The translations under genes and the position numbers were made by a program. Under the pieces are notes generated by a model. That model was not told where the DNA came from. It saw only the letters and a program-made list of their open reading frames with translations, and did not search any database. Below, one piece after another: positions 23,698 to 30,512 of a stretch of DNA of 64,000 bases; within the stretch, counting starts at the first letter, position 1, and every line of letters begins with the position of its first letter. Source of the DNA: Arthrobacter sp. HY1533 (GTDB taxonomy: Bacteria; Actinomycetota; Actinomycetes; Actinomycetales; Micrococcaceae); contig NZ_JANKZF010000017.1 in NCBI RefSeq assembly GCF_027568515.1, positions 52,400-116,399 on the forward strand, written 5' to 3'.

Positions 23698-24324
23698 TTA
23701 GAACGGCGGCTCCGCAGCCTGCGGCGGCTGCTGGTACTGGGGCTGTGCGGGCTGGGGAGCCTGCTGGAACGGGCCAGGACCGGCCGGGGGCTGCTGCTGC
23801 ACCGGCGGCGCGAATGCGGCCTGCTGCTGCCCCTGCCCGCCCCACGGCTGCGCGGGGGGCTGCTGCCCCTGCTGCGGCTGTGACCACGCATCCGTTGCCT
23901 GCGGATAGTGCTGCTGTGCCGGTGTCGGTGCCTGCTGGAACGGCTGCTGCTGGGGCGCGTACTGCTGCGGCTGCTGGGGCTGCTGATAGCCGCCCTGCTG
24001 CACCTGACCCGGCGTCACCTGCACCTCAAAGTGCTTGAGGGTCTTGCCGCCTGCGCGCTGCTCCTTCTGCGCATACCGGATCATGATGTGATCGCCGGCC
24101 TCCGGGCGCAGGCGGACCAGCTCGATCTTCAGCTTGATCTGCCCGGCGGTGACGGTGACCTCTTCGCCGTTGTCGGTGGTGATGAACAGCTGCGCCGCAA
24201 CGCTGCCGTCGTTGAAAACGTGGGGCCGGATCAGGCTGATCGTGCCGGACACGAAATCGCCCGGGTTGTCGAAGGTGACGTAATTGCCACCGACCTTCAT
24301 GCTGGGGTCGTCCCAAACACTCAT
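23698..24324 (-). CDS. Single-stranded DNA-binding-like protein with Gln/Pro-rich tail
   Basis: A 208-residue protein. Residues 1-105 look like a five-stranded OB-type fold (GNYVTFDNPGDFVSGTISLI, VAAQLFITTDNGEEVTVTAG, HIMIRYAQKE, KHFEVQVTPG). The second half is a low-complexity Gln/Pro/Ala linker ending in AAEPPF. Bacterial SSBs also have a long flexible tail ending in an acidic tip plus PPF/IPF that recruits repair and replication partners. This tip is much less acidic. The gene lies in the replication region, consistent with an SSB role. The assignment is inferred from shape rather than clear family residues. Confidence 0.6.
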   Translation of the reverse strand: MSVWDDPSMKVGGNYVTFDNPGDFVSGTISLIRPHVFNDGSVAAQLFITTDNGEEVTVTAGQIKLKIELVRLRPEAGDHIMIRYAQKEQRAGGKTLKHFEVQVTPGQVQQGGYQQPQQPQQYAPQQQPFQQAPTPAQQHYPQATDAWSQPQQGQQPPAQPWGGQGQQQAAFAPPVQQQPPAGPGPFQQAPQPAQPQYQQPPQAAEPPF

Positions 24325-24382
24325 TGTGTGGTCCTAACTGTGGGGTGGGTCTTGTTGGGTGGGGTTGGGTTGTTGCAGGGGG

Positions 24383-25030
24383 TCAGTCCTTGAGCCAGGG
24401 CAAACCCTCATCGTCAGCCGCGGGGGCGGCTTCCTCTTCGGCCACGGCGTCCGCCACAGCCTTGGCCCGGGATTTCCGGACACGCTTCGGCTTCTCTGCC
24501 GGCGCCTCTTCGGCGGCCGGTTCGGGTGCCACCGGGTCGGGCTCGTTCATCAGCGCCTCGAGGGCGGCGACCTCGGCGGCCGACGCCTCGGGCAGCTTCT
24601 CGGCCTCGTCGGTGCTGTCGTCCTCGGCCGGCAGGGCCAGCTCGTCCTCGGCGGCATCGTCTGCAGCGTCCTCGGCCTGGCGGTCCAGAACTTCGCCGGT
24701 CTCCAAATCGACGAGGTCGACCAGGTTGGCGAACAGCTTGGACAGCTCGTCCTCCAAGTCGATCGGCAGCATCACCGCCCCGGTCCGGCGCTCCAAACCA
24801 CGCACCAGCAGCCGCTGCGCCTGCTCCGTGTCCTGCGGGTCGATCGGCTCCACACGCCGGATCCGGACCGTGGCAACCTTGTCGCCGGTGTCCGTGTCGA
24901 TGGTGATGGACTTGCAATCCACCACAGCCACGATCAGCGCCGTCTTGTGCGGGTCCGCGGTCAGTGCCCGGGCCAGTGATCCGAGCCCGTTGTTGTCACC
25001 ACCGGGGAGGGTTCCAGAAAGCTTTGTCAT
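24383..25030 (-). CDS. Conserved-type phage protein with acidic C-terminus
   Basis: A 215-residue protein. The N-terminal 120 residues are an alpha/beta domain (KTALIVAVVDCKSITIDTDT, KVATVRIRRVEPID, then a helix AQRLLVRGLERR). The second half is very acidic (DRQAEDAADDAAEDELALPAE) and ends with a basic patch (KPKRVRKSRAKAV) and an acidic tip EGLPWLKD. It neighbours the SSB-like gene. Proteins with this shape are common in actinophage replication regions, but I know of no assigned function. Confidence 0.65.
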   Translation of the reverse strand: MTKLSGTLPGGDNNGLGSLARALTADPHKTALIVAVVDCKSITIDTDTGDKVATVRIRRVEPIDPQDTEQAQRLLVRGLERRTGAVMLPIDLEDELSKLFANLVDLVDLETGEVLDRQAEDAADDAAEDELALPAEDDSTDEAEKLPEASAAEVAALEALMNEPDPVAPEPAAEEAPAEKPKRVRKSRAKAVADAVAEEEAAPAADDEGLPWLKD

Positions 25031-25059
25031 AGCGGGGTTTCCTTACTGGTAGGGGTGGG

Positions 25060-25254
25060 TTAGAAATCTTTGCCGTGGTGCAGGGCCGCCTGCTCGAGCC
25101 GTTCCCGCGCCCGGCAGGTCGCCCGGTGCGCTTCCTCGGCGCCGGCTTCGTACTCGGCGGCCTTGTCGCGGGCCATGCTGGCCAGCCGGTCGGCACGCTG
25201 CTCGATGCGCTGCGCCTGCCCGTATTCCTCGGCGGCCTTTTCCAGCTCGGTCAC
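25060..25254 (-). CDS. Small coiled-coil protein (paralogue 2)
   Basis: About 64 residues from GTG 25254, 2 nt after the upstream stop. TELEKAAEEYGQAQRIEQRA and the rest of the chain form a continuous charged helix with one Cys. The first 20 residues resemble those of the upstream gene's product (MEQLEKAARQYHEAHRATAK), so the two are probably tandem duplicates. Function unknown. Confidence 0.55.
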   Translation of the reverse strand: MTELEKAAEEYGQAQRIEQRADRLASMARDKAAEYEAGAEEAHRATCRARERLEQAALHHGKDF

Positions 25255-25256
25255 GG

Positions 25257-25487
25257 CTACATCACCTCCGGAACCTGCAGGGCCGCCACAGCAAGGGCAC
25301 CCAACGCCGCACCCTCGACCAGCTGTGCCATGCGCTGCACCTTCACGGCTTGCACCCATGCAAGGGTGGTGATGTGGCCCGGTGCGGTGGCTTGGGCCTT
25401 GTATGCGGCGTCCTGCGCCGCCTGCGCCTTCGCCGTTGCCCGGTGCGCCTCGTGGTACTGGCGGGCTGCCTTTTCAAGCTGTTCCAT
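25257..25487 (-). CDS. Small coiled-coil protein (paralogue 1)
   Basis: A 76-residue protein from ATG 25487. MEQLEKAARQYHEAHRATAK continues into a second helical part (TLAWVQAVKVQRMAQLVEGAALGALAVAALQV). It shares the LEKAA-x2-Y-x2-A pattern with the following gene. The start overlaps the preceding gene by 14 nt. Function unknown. Confidence 0.55.
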   Translation of the reverse strand: MEQLEKAARQYHEAHRATAKAQAAQDAAYKAQATAPGHITTLAWVQAVKVQRMAQLVEGAALGALAVAALQVPEVM

Positions 25488-25611
25488 CGCCCTGTCCTTC
25501 CGTTGGTTCTTCTCCGGATCCGTCACAGCGGCGGCATTCCGGCGGTGCATAGTCGCGGCTGGTGTCTGGGTCGTTGCCCGTCCCGCCACACCGGCCACAG
25601 GTGGCGATCAC
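25474..25611 (-). CDS. Tiny DnaJ-type zinc-knuckle protein
   Basis: Forty-five residues from GTG 25611 (GTGA overlap). It contains CGRCGGTGND and CRRCDGSGEE, two CxxCxGxG knuckles like those of the DnaJ zinc domain, and little else. It probably folds around one zinc. A DnaJ-like substrate or adaptor role is possible, but no J-domain is present. Confidence 0.6.
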   Translation of the reverse strand: MIATCGRCGGTGNDPDTSRDYAPPECRRCDGSGEEPTEGQGDGTA

Positions 25612-25889
25612 TTGACGTCGCCCTTGAGGAATGCGTAGAACTTGGTGGCCACGAAGACCGCCTTGCCCTCCGGGTCTGTCCAGCACTGGGTCGGGGTGAT
25701 CCCCTGCTTCATGGCCTCAATAGCCAGCACCAATGCCCGCTCCCGCGTGTCCAGTTCCAGCAGTGCGGCCTTTTCAGCGGCCCCGTTGTCCGGTGCCTGC
25801 GGGGCAGCAACACCGAAGGCGCCGCGGGGGATAATCGGCACACCGCCCTTGCGTGCGTCGACGTTGGCGCGATCCAGGTTGCCCATCAC
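25608..25889 (-). CDS. Phage protein, unknown
   Basis: A 93-residue protein. After a loosely structured start, the helix NGAAEKAALLELDTRERALV... AIEAMKQG is followed by PTQCWTDPEGKAVFVATKFYAFL. It overlaps the nuclease gene by 4 nt. It could assist that nuclease, but nothing shows this directly. Confidence 0.6.
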   Translation of the reverse strand: MMGNLDRANVDARKGGVPIIPRGAFGVAAPQAPDNGAAEKAALLELDTRERALVLAIEAMKQGITPTQCWTDPEGKAVFVATKFYAFLKGDVK

Positions 25890-27058
25890 GCACCACCCAT
25901 CAGCTCGCCATGGCGAACCTTCGCCGCCGCCGTATGCTCCTCCGACCAGACCGGCTGATTATGGTTCCAAAGAACCTTGAGCGTGTTCTCGTCGATCGCC
26001 CCACGGATCGCCTGCAGCAGCGCCGCGGACACTTCCCCGGCCAGGTTGTCGAAACCGGCCTGTGACCCGGGCATGTTCCGCGGCGGCAGCGACTCGGCCA
26101 CGGGCCGGGCAGCCACGGCGGCACTGGCAGCAGCGGCCGCCTCGTGCGTCTGGGCTATCACCTGCTGCAGCGGGTTCGCCTGCTGCGGGGCCTGGGGCGC
26201 CGCCTGCGGGGCTGCGGTCGGCAACTCCATGGCCGTCTGCCCGGGCACCTCCGCGGGGGCGTAGAACGGCTTGAACAAGTCCTTCCGCTTCCGCCACGCC
26301 TGCACCCCAACCGCCAGCTGCGTGCACGCATACCAGCCAGCCGTCAGGTCACACCAGATCAGCTCGCAAGTACCGGTCCCGGCGGGCAGGTGAATGATGA
26401 TCCCGGCCGTCTGGGACACCGGCGGCAAGTCGATGCGCTGGCCCGTGTCGGCGTCGTACCCTTTACCGTGCGCGTAGGCTGCCAGCTGCATGCAAATCTT
26501 GCCCATGCCGTACTCAATGGACCCGGTCTTGACGTCGGCGATGTAGTAGCGGCCGTTGTACTTCACGATCCGGTCCATGGTGCCGGCCACAGCCAGCTCG
26601 TCAATGACCACGAACTGCTCGATAGCGGCCATCTCAAAAATGCTGGTGGCCTGCACATAGGCGGCGAGGTCCGGTTTGAACGCGTCCGGCATGGCTGAAA
26701 TGTCCAGCCCGTTGTCGTGGTTCTCCGTGAACTTGTGGAGCGCCGAACCAAGGTCGGCCTTGTCGGATGAGCCGGCCGCGTCCAGGCACTTCTCGGCGAT
26801 CGCGTTCAGCTTCCGGTCGTCGTCCAGTGACGAGGCGACCTCCATCTGCAGCGATGGGCGGGACATAACGCCCTTGAGCGCCATCCGCATCTTCCACTTG
26901 GTGAGGTTGCTGGTGTCCTCGAGCGGGCCAACAAAGGTGGTGACGCGCTGGTATGCCTTGAGCTTGCCGTCCGGCTGCTTGATCTGTGGGCGGCCCCAAC
27001 GATCCCTCGGGATCAGGTCGGCGGCGGCGCCGGTGAAAAACTGCTTGATGTCGGTCAC
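25886..27058 (-). CDS. RecB/Cas4-like PD-(D/E)XK nuclease
   Basis: A 390-residue protein from GTG 27058. Upstream sequence in frame is low-complexity and overlaps the next gene. Motifs: DLGSALHKFTEN (helical His motif), AVAGTMDRIVKYNGRYYIADVKTG (catalytic Asp and D-x-K) and MGKICMQLAAYAHG (the Q...Y motif of RecB/Cas4-family exonucleases). The C-terminal third is Ala/Gln-rich and ends in a helical region (LLQAIRGAIDENTLKVLWNHNQ). It is expected to process DNA ends for recombination during replication. Confidence 0.85.
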   Translation of the reverse strand: MTDIKQFFTGAAADLIPRDRWGRPQIKQPDGKLKAYQRVTTFVGPLEDTSNLTKWKMRMALKGVMSRPSLQMEVASSLDDDRKLNAIAEKCLDAAGSSDKADLGSALHKFTENHDNGLDISAMPDAFKPDLAAYVQATSIFEMAAIEQFVVIDELAVAGTMDRIVKYNGRYYIADVKTGSIEYGMGKICMQLAAYAHGKGYDADTGQRIDLPPVSQTAGIIIHLPAGTGTCELIWCDLTAGWYACTQLAVGVQAWRKRKDLFKPFYAPAEVPGQTAMELPTAAPQAAPQAPQQANPLQQVIAQTHEAAAAASAAVAARPVAESLPPRNMPGSQAGFDNLAGEVSAALLQAIRGAIDENTLKVLWNHNQPVWSEEHTAAAKVRHGELMGGA

Positions 27059-27089
27059 GGTTGCGGGTTCCTTGCCTTGGGAGCGGGTT

Positions 27090-27407
27090 TCAGATGGTGT
27101 CGCGGTGCGACGGGTAGCGGGGAATGTCCCACACGGCGGCGGCGAGGTTCGCCGGGTTGAGCATGTTGGCAGCCGCCGCTTCGGCCTGCTGCTTTTCCAT
27201 GTGCTGCGCCAGAGCCAGATAGGCGGCCGCCAGCGTGTACAGTTCTTCGACCCCGTCACCGGGGAGGCTGATGAAATGGATGGTGTCGGCGGGGTTGTGC
27301 GGGTCCGGGATTTCCACATACGGGACGTCCTTGCGGCCGAGCTTGACCTCGGGCAGCAAGTCCTTCCAGATGTAGATCGTCAAGGTCGCGTCGTTGAAAT
27401 TGGACAT
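27090..27407 (-). CDS. Phage protein, unknown
   Basis: A 105-residue protein with strands at the start (NDATLTIYIWKDLLPEVKLG), an HFISLPGDGVEELYTLAAAYLALAQ helix and an acidic/amide-rich end. Small gene with clear AT/GC codon pattern in frame, between unknown genes. No family recognised. Confidence 0.6.
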   Translation of the reverse strand: MSNFNDATLTIYIWKDLLPEVKLGRKDVPYVEIPDPHNPADTIHFISLPGDGVEELYTLAAAYLALAQHMEKQQAEAAAANMLNPANLAAAVWDIPRYPSHRDTI

Positions 27408-27441
27408 GGCAGGTCACGGCTTCCGGGTGGAGTGGGGTGGG

Positions 27442-27624
27442 TTAGATCAGGTCGGACAGGGGAGGGTCCGGGATGCCGAGGGCGGCGAGGATGGATTCAA
27501 CAGCCCCGATCGGGGCCTTGTTCAGGACGCACCACTTGGCCTTGTCCTCTTCCTCCGGGGTCGCCGGCGGGTCGTCACCGAGGCTGTTCCAGCTGCCCGG
27601 CTTCACGGTCTTGATGTAGTCCAT
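27442..27624 (-). CDS. Small phage protein, unknown
   Basis: Sixty residues: MDYIKTVKPGSWNSLGDDPP, then EEEDKAKWCVLNKAPIGAVESILAALGIPD. The helix near the C-terminus is hydrophobic on one side. No recognised function. Confidence 0.6.
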   Translation of the reverse strand: MDYIKTVKPGSWNSLGDDPPATPEEEDKAKWCVLNKAPIGAVESILAALGIPDPPLSDLI

Positions 27625-27628
27625 GGCC

Positions 27629-27961
27629 CTAGCCCCGAAGTTCCGGCTGGAATGCGTCGGTCAGCTCGAACACGACAGCGCGGTAACCGGCAAAAATCGT
27701 GAGGTTCGCCATGGCGTACATGATTTCGGCACGTTCGGCCTCGAGGGCCGCAGCCCGGTCCTGCTCCACACGGCGCAGGTTCCGCTTGGCGTGCGCCCCA
27801 TGCTTCCGCGGTGCGGGTTCTGGCGGGTCCGGCGTCTTGCCGTTGAGTTCGTAGATGCCGGGGTAGTACGGAAATTCGTTGTGCCCGGTTTCGTGGCTGT
27901 AGTCGGCACGTCCGTCGCCGTAGTAGGGGTCGTCGTATTCCGTGGGCTGGGCGCCGTACAT
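27629..27961 (-). CDS. Phage protein, unknown
   Basis: A 110-residue protein. The first 50 residues are Tyr/Pro/Asp-rich and probably unstructured (YDDPYYGDGRADYSHETGHN). The rest is a helical segment (RNLRRVEQDRAAALEAERAE) followed by MYAMANLTIFAGYRAVVFEL. The ATG at 27961 overlaps the previous stop. Function unknown. Confidence 0.6.
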   Translation of the reverse strand: MYGAQPTEYDDPYYGDGRADYSHETGHNEFPYYPGIYELNGKTPDPPEPAPRKHGAHAKRNLRRVEQDRAAALEAERAEIMYAMANLTIFAGYRAVVFELTDAFQPELRG

Positions 27962-28107
27962 CAGGCGTCCCGTCCGGTGCGCTGCGCGGCCCGGGCCTGC
28001 TGGGCCTTGTGGCGGCGTTCAGCGCCGGCAACGAGGCCGACAATGAAGCTTGCAATGGCGAGCCATACGAGGCCGACAATCAGCAGGCCGAAAAGGAATT
28101 GAGTCAT
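27961..28107 (-). CDS. Very small membrane protein
   Basis: Forty-eight residues from ATG 28107, five nt after the Cro-like gene. A single hydrophobic segment (LFGLLIVGLVWLAIASFIVG) leads to a basic helix (AERRHKAQQARAAQRTGRD). It is the second gene of the early operon. A role in superinfection exclusion would suit that place but is not shown. Its stop and the next ATG overlap (ATGA). Confidence 0.65.
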   Translation of the reverse strand: MTQFLFGLLIVGLVWLAIASFIVGLVAGAERRHKAQQARAAQRTGRDA

Positions 28108-28112
28108 TGTGA

Positions 28113-28340
28113 TCACTTCTTCGTGGATCGGGTAATGAGGGTTTCGGGTTCGACGTTCAGCGCGTCGGCCACGGCGTCGATTTCATCGAGCCGGAACGGA
28201 ATCTTGCCGGACAGCTTCCGTGAAGCTGTCTGCTGGCAAGTGCCTAAAACGCGGGCCAAGGTTGCTTGAGTGACCCGTGAAGCCAAGGCCAGCTCCCGGA
28301 CTCTACGTGCTACGCGCTCCGGGGCTGGTTCTGTTTCCAT
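28113..28340 (-). CDS. Cro-like helix-turn-helix repressor
   Basis: A 75-residue protein that is almost entirely an XRE-type helix-turn-helix domain: VTQATLARVLGTCQQTASRKL forms the recognition pair, followed by RLDEIDAVADALNVEPETLI. It is divergent from the larger repressor-like gene and is the first gene of the early operon, as Cro is in lambda. Its promoter (TTGCCA at 28375-28370, 17-nt spacer, TAGATT at 28352-28347) lies 6 nt from the ATG, so the message is probably leaderless. An operator-like palindrome sits between the hexamers. Confidence 0.85.
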   Translation of the reverse strand: METEPAPERVARRVRELALASRVTQATLARVLGTCQQTASRKLSGKIPFRLDEIDAVADALNVEPETLITRSTKK

Positions 28341-28477
28341 ATGTGTAATCTACGCGCTGTGTGTGTAGCTGGCAAGAAGCAGTTTACGCGCTGGGCGCGT
28401 GAAGTGGTCGACACTTGGTGAAAATTTGCCGGGATCGGGTACTTTACACGCGCGCAGCGCGTAATTAGACTTGGTTC
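28341..28477. promoter_or_regulatory. Immunity switch: two divergent promoters and three operator-like palindromes
   Basis: Three sites share the core ACGCGC-N3-GCGCGT: O1 28448-28462 (perfect), O2 28386-28400 (perfect) and O3 28352-28366 (one half degenerate). O1 lies between the -35 (TTTACA, 28443-28448) and -10 (TAGACT, 28466-28471) of the rightward promoter. O3 lies between the -35 and -10 of the leftward promoter. Both -10 boxes are 6 nt from the start codons. The layout resembles the lambda operator region. A weaker fourth match at 28305-28319 is inside the Cro-like gene. Confidence 0.75.
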
Positions 28478-28810
28478 ATGAGCAGCCAACCAAACCAATT
28501 TGTCCCCAATTTCGCAGGGGAATCACGGTCTCAGGCAGTTGCGCGGCGACTAAGGGGACAGATCGCGGAAAGCAGCTTAACGCAGACGGAACTCGAAGCT
28601 CGGTCCGGAATCTCCCAGCAAAAGATTTCGCGCCTGACTCGCGGTCGTCAAGACATAAAGATTGTAGAAGTCGAGCAGCTCGCCAATGCTGCCGGATTTG
28701 ACCTCGACTACATCCTGACCGGCATTAAACGCCAAACGCCGCCCACAGGGGGCGGCGTCAACTTGAGCCTCCATACGGAATCGAACCGTAGACCTTTTCA
28801 TTACGAGTGA
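28478..28810 (+). CDS. Immunity repressor-like XRE protein, 3' end inside tRNA-Thr
   Basis: A 110-residue protein. Residues 16-82 are a helix-turn-helix domain (SLTQTELEARSGISQQKISRL, then VVEVEQLANAAGFDLDYIL-like helices). Residues 97-110 (SLHTESNRRPFHYE) and the TGA stop are read from the antisense strand of the tRNA-Thr gene, which is the att region. It is the only rightward phage gene here and is divergent from the Cro-like gene. The viral form, before integration, may therefore have a different C-terminus. A GC-rich hairpin (28736-28758) lies in its 3' coding part. Confidence 0.8.
   Translation: MSSQPNQFVPNFAGESRSQAVARRLRGQIAESSLTQTELEARSGISQQKISRLTRGRQDIKIVEVEQLANAAGFDLDYILTGIKRQTPPTGGGVNLSLHTESNRRPFHYE
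28736..28758 (-). terminator. Hairpin downstream of tRNA-Thr, inside the repressor 3' end
   Basis: ACGCCGCCC (28736-28744) pairs with GGGCGGCGT (28750-28758) around a 5-nt loop. On the minus strand it follows the tRNA 3' end by about 8 nt and is followed by TTGGCGTTT, so it could end tRNA transcription. It is part of the phage side of the junction. Confidence 0.55.
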
Positions 28811-28838
28811 AACGCTCTACCAACTGAGCTATGGAGGC
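28766..28838 (-). tRNA. tRNA-Thr(CGT)
   Basis: A 73-nt cloverleaf reads GCCTCCATAGCTC at the 5' end. The acceptor arms GCCTCCA and TGGAGGC pair. The D-arm has GCTCAGTTGGTAGAGC, the anticodon arm TTTCA-CTCGTAA-TGAAA with anticodon CGT (reads ACG, Thr), and the T-arm ACGG-TTCGATTCC-style loop. The CCA end is not encoded. It is intact although it lies at the phage junction. Confidence 0.95.
28766..28838. other. Probable prophage attachment site (right junction)
   Basis: The prophage abuts the 3' end of the tRNA gene, the standard arrangement for tyrosine integrases, with phage DNA supplying the sequence downstream of the tRNA. The core is expected to be a direct repeat of part of the 3' half of the tRNA at the other end of the prophage, outside this window. 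The exact core length cannot be read here. Confidence 0.7.
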
Positions 28839-28901
28839 CTGTGTCCGGCTTCAACCCGAACCGGGCCGATGTGCTGAACACAAGAAACAACTCTAATAGG
28901 T

Positions 28902-28930
28902 GCGGGGCGGATGTACAAAATCCGCCCCGC
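28902..28930 (-). terminator. Terminator after the secreted hydrolase gene
   Basis: Eleven-bp perfect arms, GCGGGGCGGAT and its complement, enclose a 7-nt loop, 17 nt after the hydrolase stop codon and before the tRNA. No long T-run follows. It probably ends the tmk-holB-hydrolase transcript. Confidence 0.7.
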
Positions 28931-28946
28931 CGAATAGTTCAAAAAC

Positions 28947-30494
28947 TCAGCAGCTTGTGCCTGCTGCCGGCACCTTTCCGTCCACGAAGTAGGCGTCCAC
29001 CACTGTGGTCAGGCACTCGTTGGAGCGCCCGTAGGCCGTGTGGCCCTCGCCCTTCCATGTCACCAGGACGCCGGAGTCCAGCTGCTTGGCGAGCGCCTCG
29101 GCCCACTGGTATGGCGTGGCGGGGTCGCCCGTGGTGCCGACCACCAGGATGGGGCCCGCCCCTGTTGCGGAGATCGGGGCTGGCTTGCCCGTTGCGGGGA
29201 ACGGCCAGTACTTGCAGCTCAGCCCTGAGAAGGCCAGCAGCTCCCCGAAGGTGGGGGCGGCCTTTTTCAGCAGCTCGGCCTGTTCACGCATGTGCGCCGG
29301 GTCGGAGTTCATGGAGTAGTCAAGGCAGTTGACGGCGGAGAACGCCGCGGCCGTGTTGGAGTTGTACTTGCCGTCCGAGTCGCGGTCGGCGGAGAAGTCC
29401 GCAAGCATCAGCATGCCCGAGGCGTCCCCGGCGAAGGCCTGCTTGAGGGCGCCGGCCAGCGGCTCCCACAAATCGGTGGAGTACATGCCGAACGCGAGGG
29501 CGCCGGCAAACTCCGTGCCTGTCACCACGCGGCCCTCGGGCGTCTGCTGCGGGGTGGCCGAGTAAACGTCGTTCAAATTGCGGATCTGCGCCATGGCGTC
29601 ATCCACGGTGCCGGACAGGGGGCAGTCCTGGGTGCCCAGGCAATACTTGACCCAGGCGCGCAGCGCGTTTTCAAAGCCCACGGCCTGTCCCATCGACACC
29701 TGGTCAATGTCCAGGGAGGGGTCCAAGGCGCCGTCCAGGGAGAACTTGCCCACCCGATCCGGGAACAGCCCGGCGTAGGTTGCACCCAGCTTGGTGCCGT
29801 AGGAGAAGCCCATGTAGTTCAGCTTCTTGTCGCCCACCACGGCGCGCAGGATGTCCATGTCCTTGGCAGCGCTGACGGTGTCCATGTGTTCCAGGACGGG
29901 CCCGGAGTTCTTGGCGCACAGCGCGTCCTGTGTCTTCATATCGGCCTCGGCCTTGGCCAGGCCGGCATCGGTGAACAGATCGTAGCTGACCTGGCGGGCG
30001 GCATCCATCTGGGCATCGTCCAGGCACTTGACGCCTGCCGAGCGCTGCACGCCGCGGGGGTCAAAGCCCACCACGTCATAGGCGCCGCGCAGCTTGTCGG
30101 AGAAGTAGCTCTTTGCCCCGTCCTTGACCATGTTTACGCCCGAGCCGCCCGGGCCGCCGGGGTTGACCAGCATGGCGCCCTGCCGCTTGCCCGTGGCGGG
30201 CAGCCGGATCGCGGAGATCTTGACCGAGTCCTTCTTGGGCTTGTCGTAGTCCAGCGGCACCTCCACCTCGGCGCACTGGAAGCCGCCGTTGCACGACGTC
30301 CACGTGACCACCTGCGTGTAAAAGTCCGACAGGTCCGCAGGCACGTCCCCCACCACCTGTGCATCCGCGGAGGTGGTTACATCCGGCGCCTGGGTCGGCG
30401 CCGAACAGGAGGACAAAAGCAGCGCAAGGACCGCCGCCGCTGCGGTGAGGGGCAGGCGGAGGCGGTTCCGGCGTCGTACTTTTCCAGCAGTCAT
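28947..30494 (-). CDS. Secreted alpha/beta hydrolase (tripeptidyl aminopeptidase-like lipoprotein)
   Basis: A 515-residue protein. The basic start and hydrophobic segment (LPLTAAAAVLALLLSSCSAP) end in lipobox LSSC, so it is probably a lipoprotein outside the membrane. The catalytic Ser lies in GFSYGTKLG, the acid in VVGTTGDPATPYQWAEAL and the His in KGEGHTAYG. MLVNPGGPGGSG provides the oxyanion-hole loop. This is the layout of Streptomyces-type tripeptidyl aminopeptidases and related hydrolases. It would release peptides or esters outside the cell; the exact substrate is uncertain. It starts 18 nt after holB with AAGGA upstream of the ATG. Confidence 0.85.
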   Translation of the reverse strand: MTAGKVRRRNRLRLPLTAAAAVLALLLSSCSAPTQAPDVTTSADAQVVGDVPADLSDFYTQVVTWTSCNGGFQCAEVEVPLDYDKPKKDSVKISAIRLPATGKRQGAMLVNPGGPGGSGVNMVKDGAKSYFSDKLRGAYDVVGFDPRGVQRSAGVKCLDDAQMDAARQVSYDLFTDAGLAKAEADMKTQDALCAKNSGPVLEHMDTVSAAKDMDILRAVVGDKKLNYMGFSYGTKLGATYAGLFPDRVGKFSLDGALDPSLDIDQVSMGQAVGFENALRAWVKYCLGTQDCPLSGTVDDAMAQIRNLNDVYSATPQQTPEGRVVTGTEFAGALAFGMYSTDLWEPLAGALKQAFAGDASGMLMLADFSADRDSDGKYNSNTAAAFSAVNCLDYSMNSDPAHMREQAELLKKAAPTFGELLAFSGLSCKYWPFPATGKPAPISATGAGPILVVGTTGDPATPYQWAEALAKQLDSGVLVTWKGEGHTAYGRSNECLTTVVDAYFVDGKVPAAGTSC

Positions 30495-30512
30495 ATGGTG
30501 GTCCTTCGGGAT

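Larger units (their letters stand above)
1..28838. mobile_element. Prophage (temperate siphophage), right-hand part
   Basis: Contiguous phage modules run leftward: immunity, replication and recombination, terminase, portal, protease, capsid, connectors, tail. The right boundary is the 3' end of a tRNA-Thr gene on the minus strand, a classic tyrosine-integrase target, and the ordinary chromosome resumes immediately beyond it. The left end, lysis genes and integrase are not in the window. HK97-fold head genes, a frameshifted tail chaperone pair and a tape-measure gene indicate a long-tailed siphovirus. All recognisable essential genes are intact, so the element looks functional rather than decayed. 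That the lysis cassette and integrase lie to the left is inferred from usual actinophage gene order. Confidence 0.9.

Noticed and set aside
27059..27319. Extended N-terminus of the RecB/Cas4-like nuclease
   Set aside because: The added 87 residues are Thr/Pro/Arg-rich and overlap the neighbouring gene; GTG 27058 is preferred.
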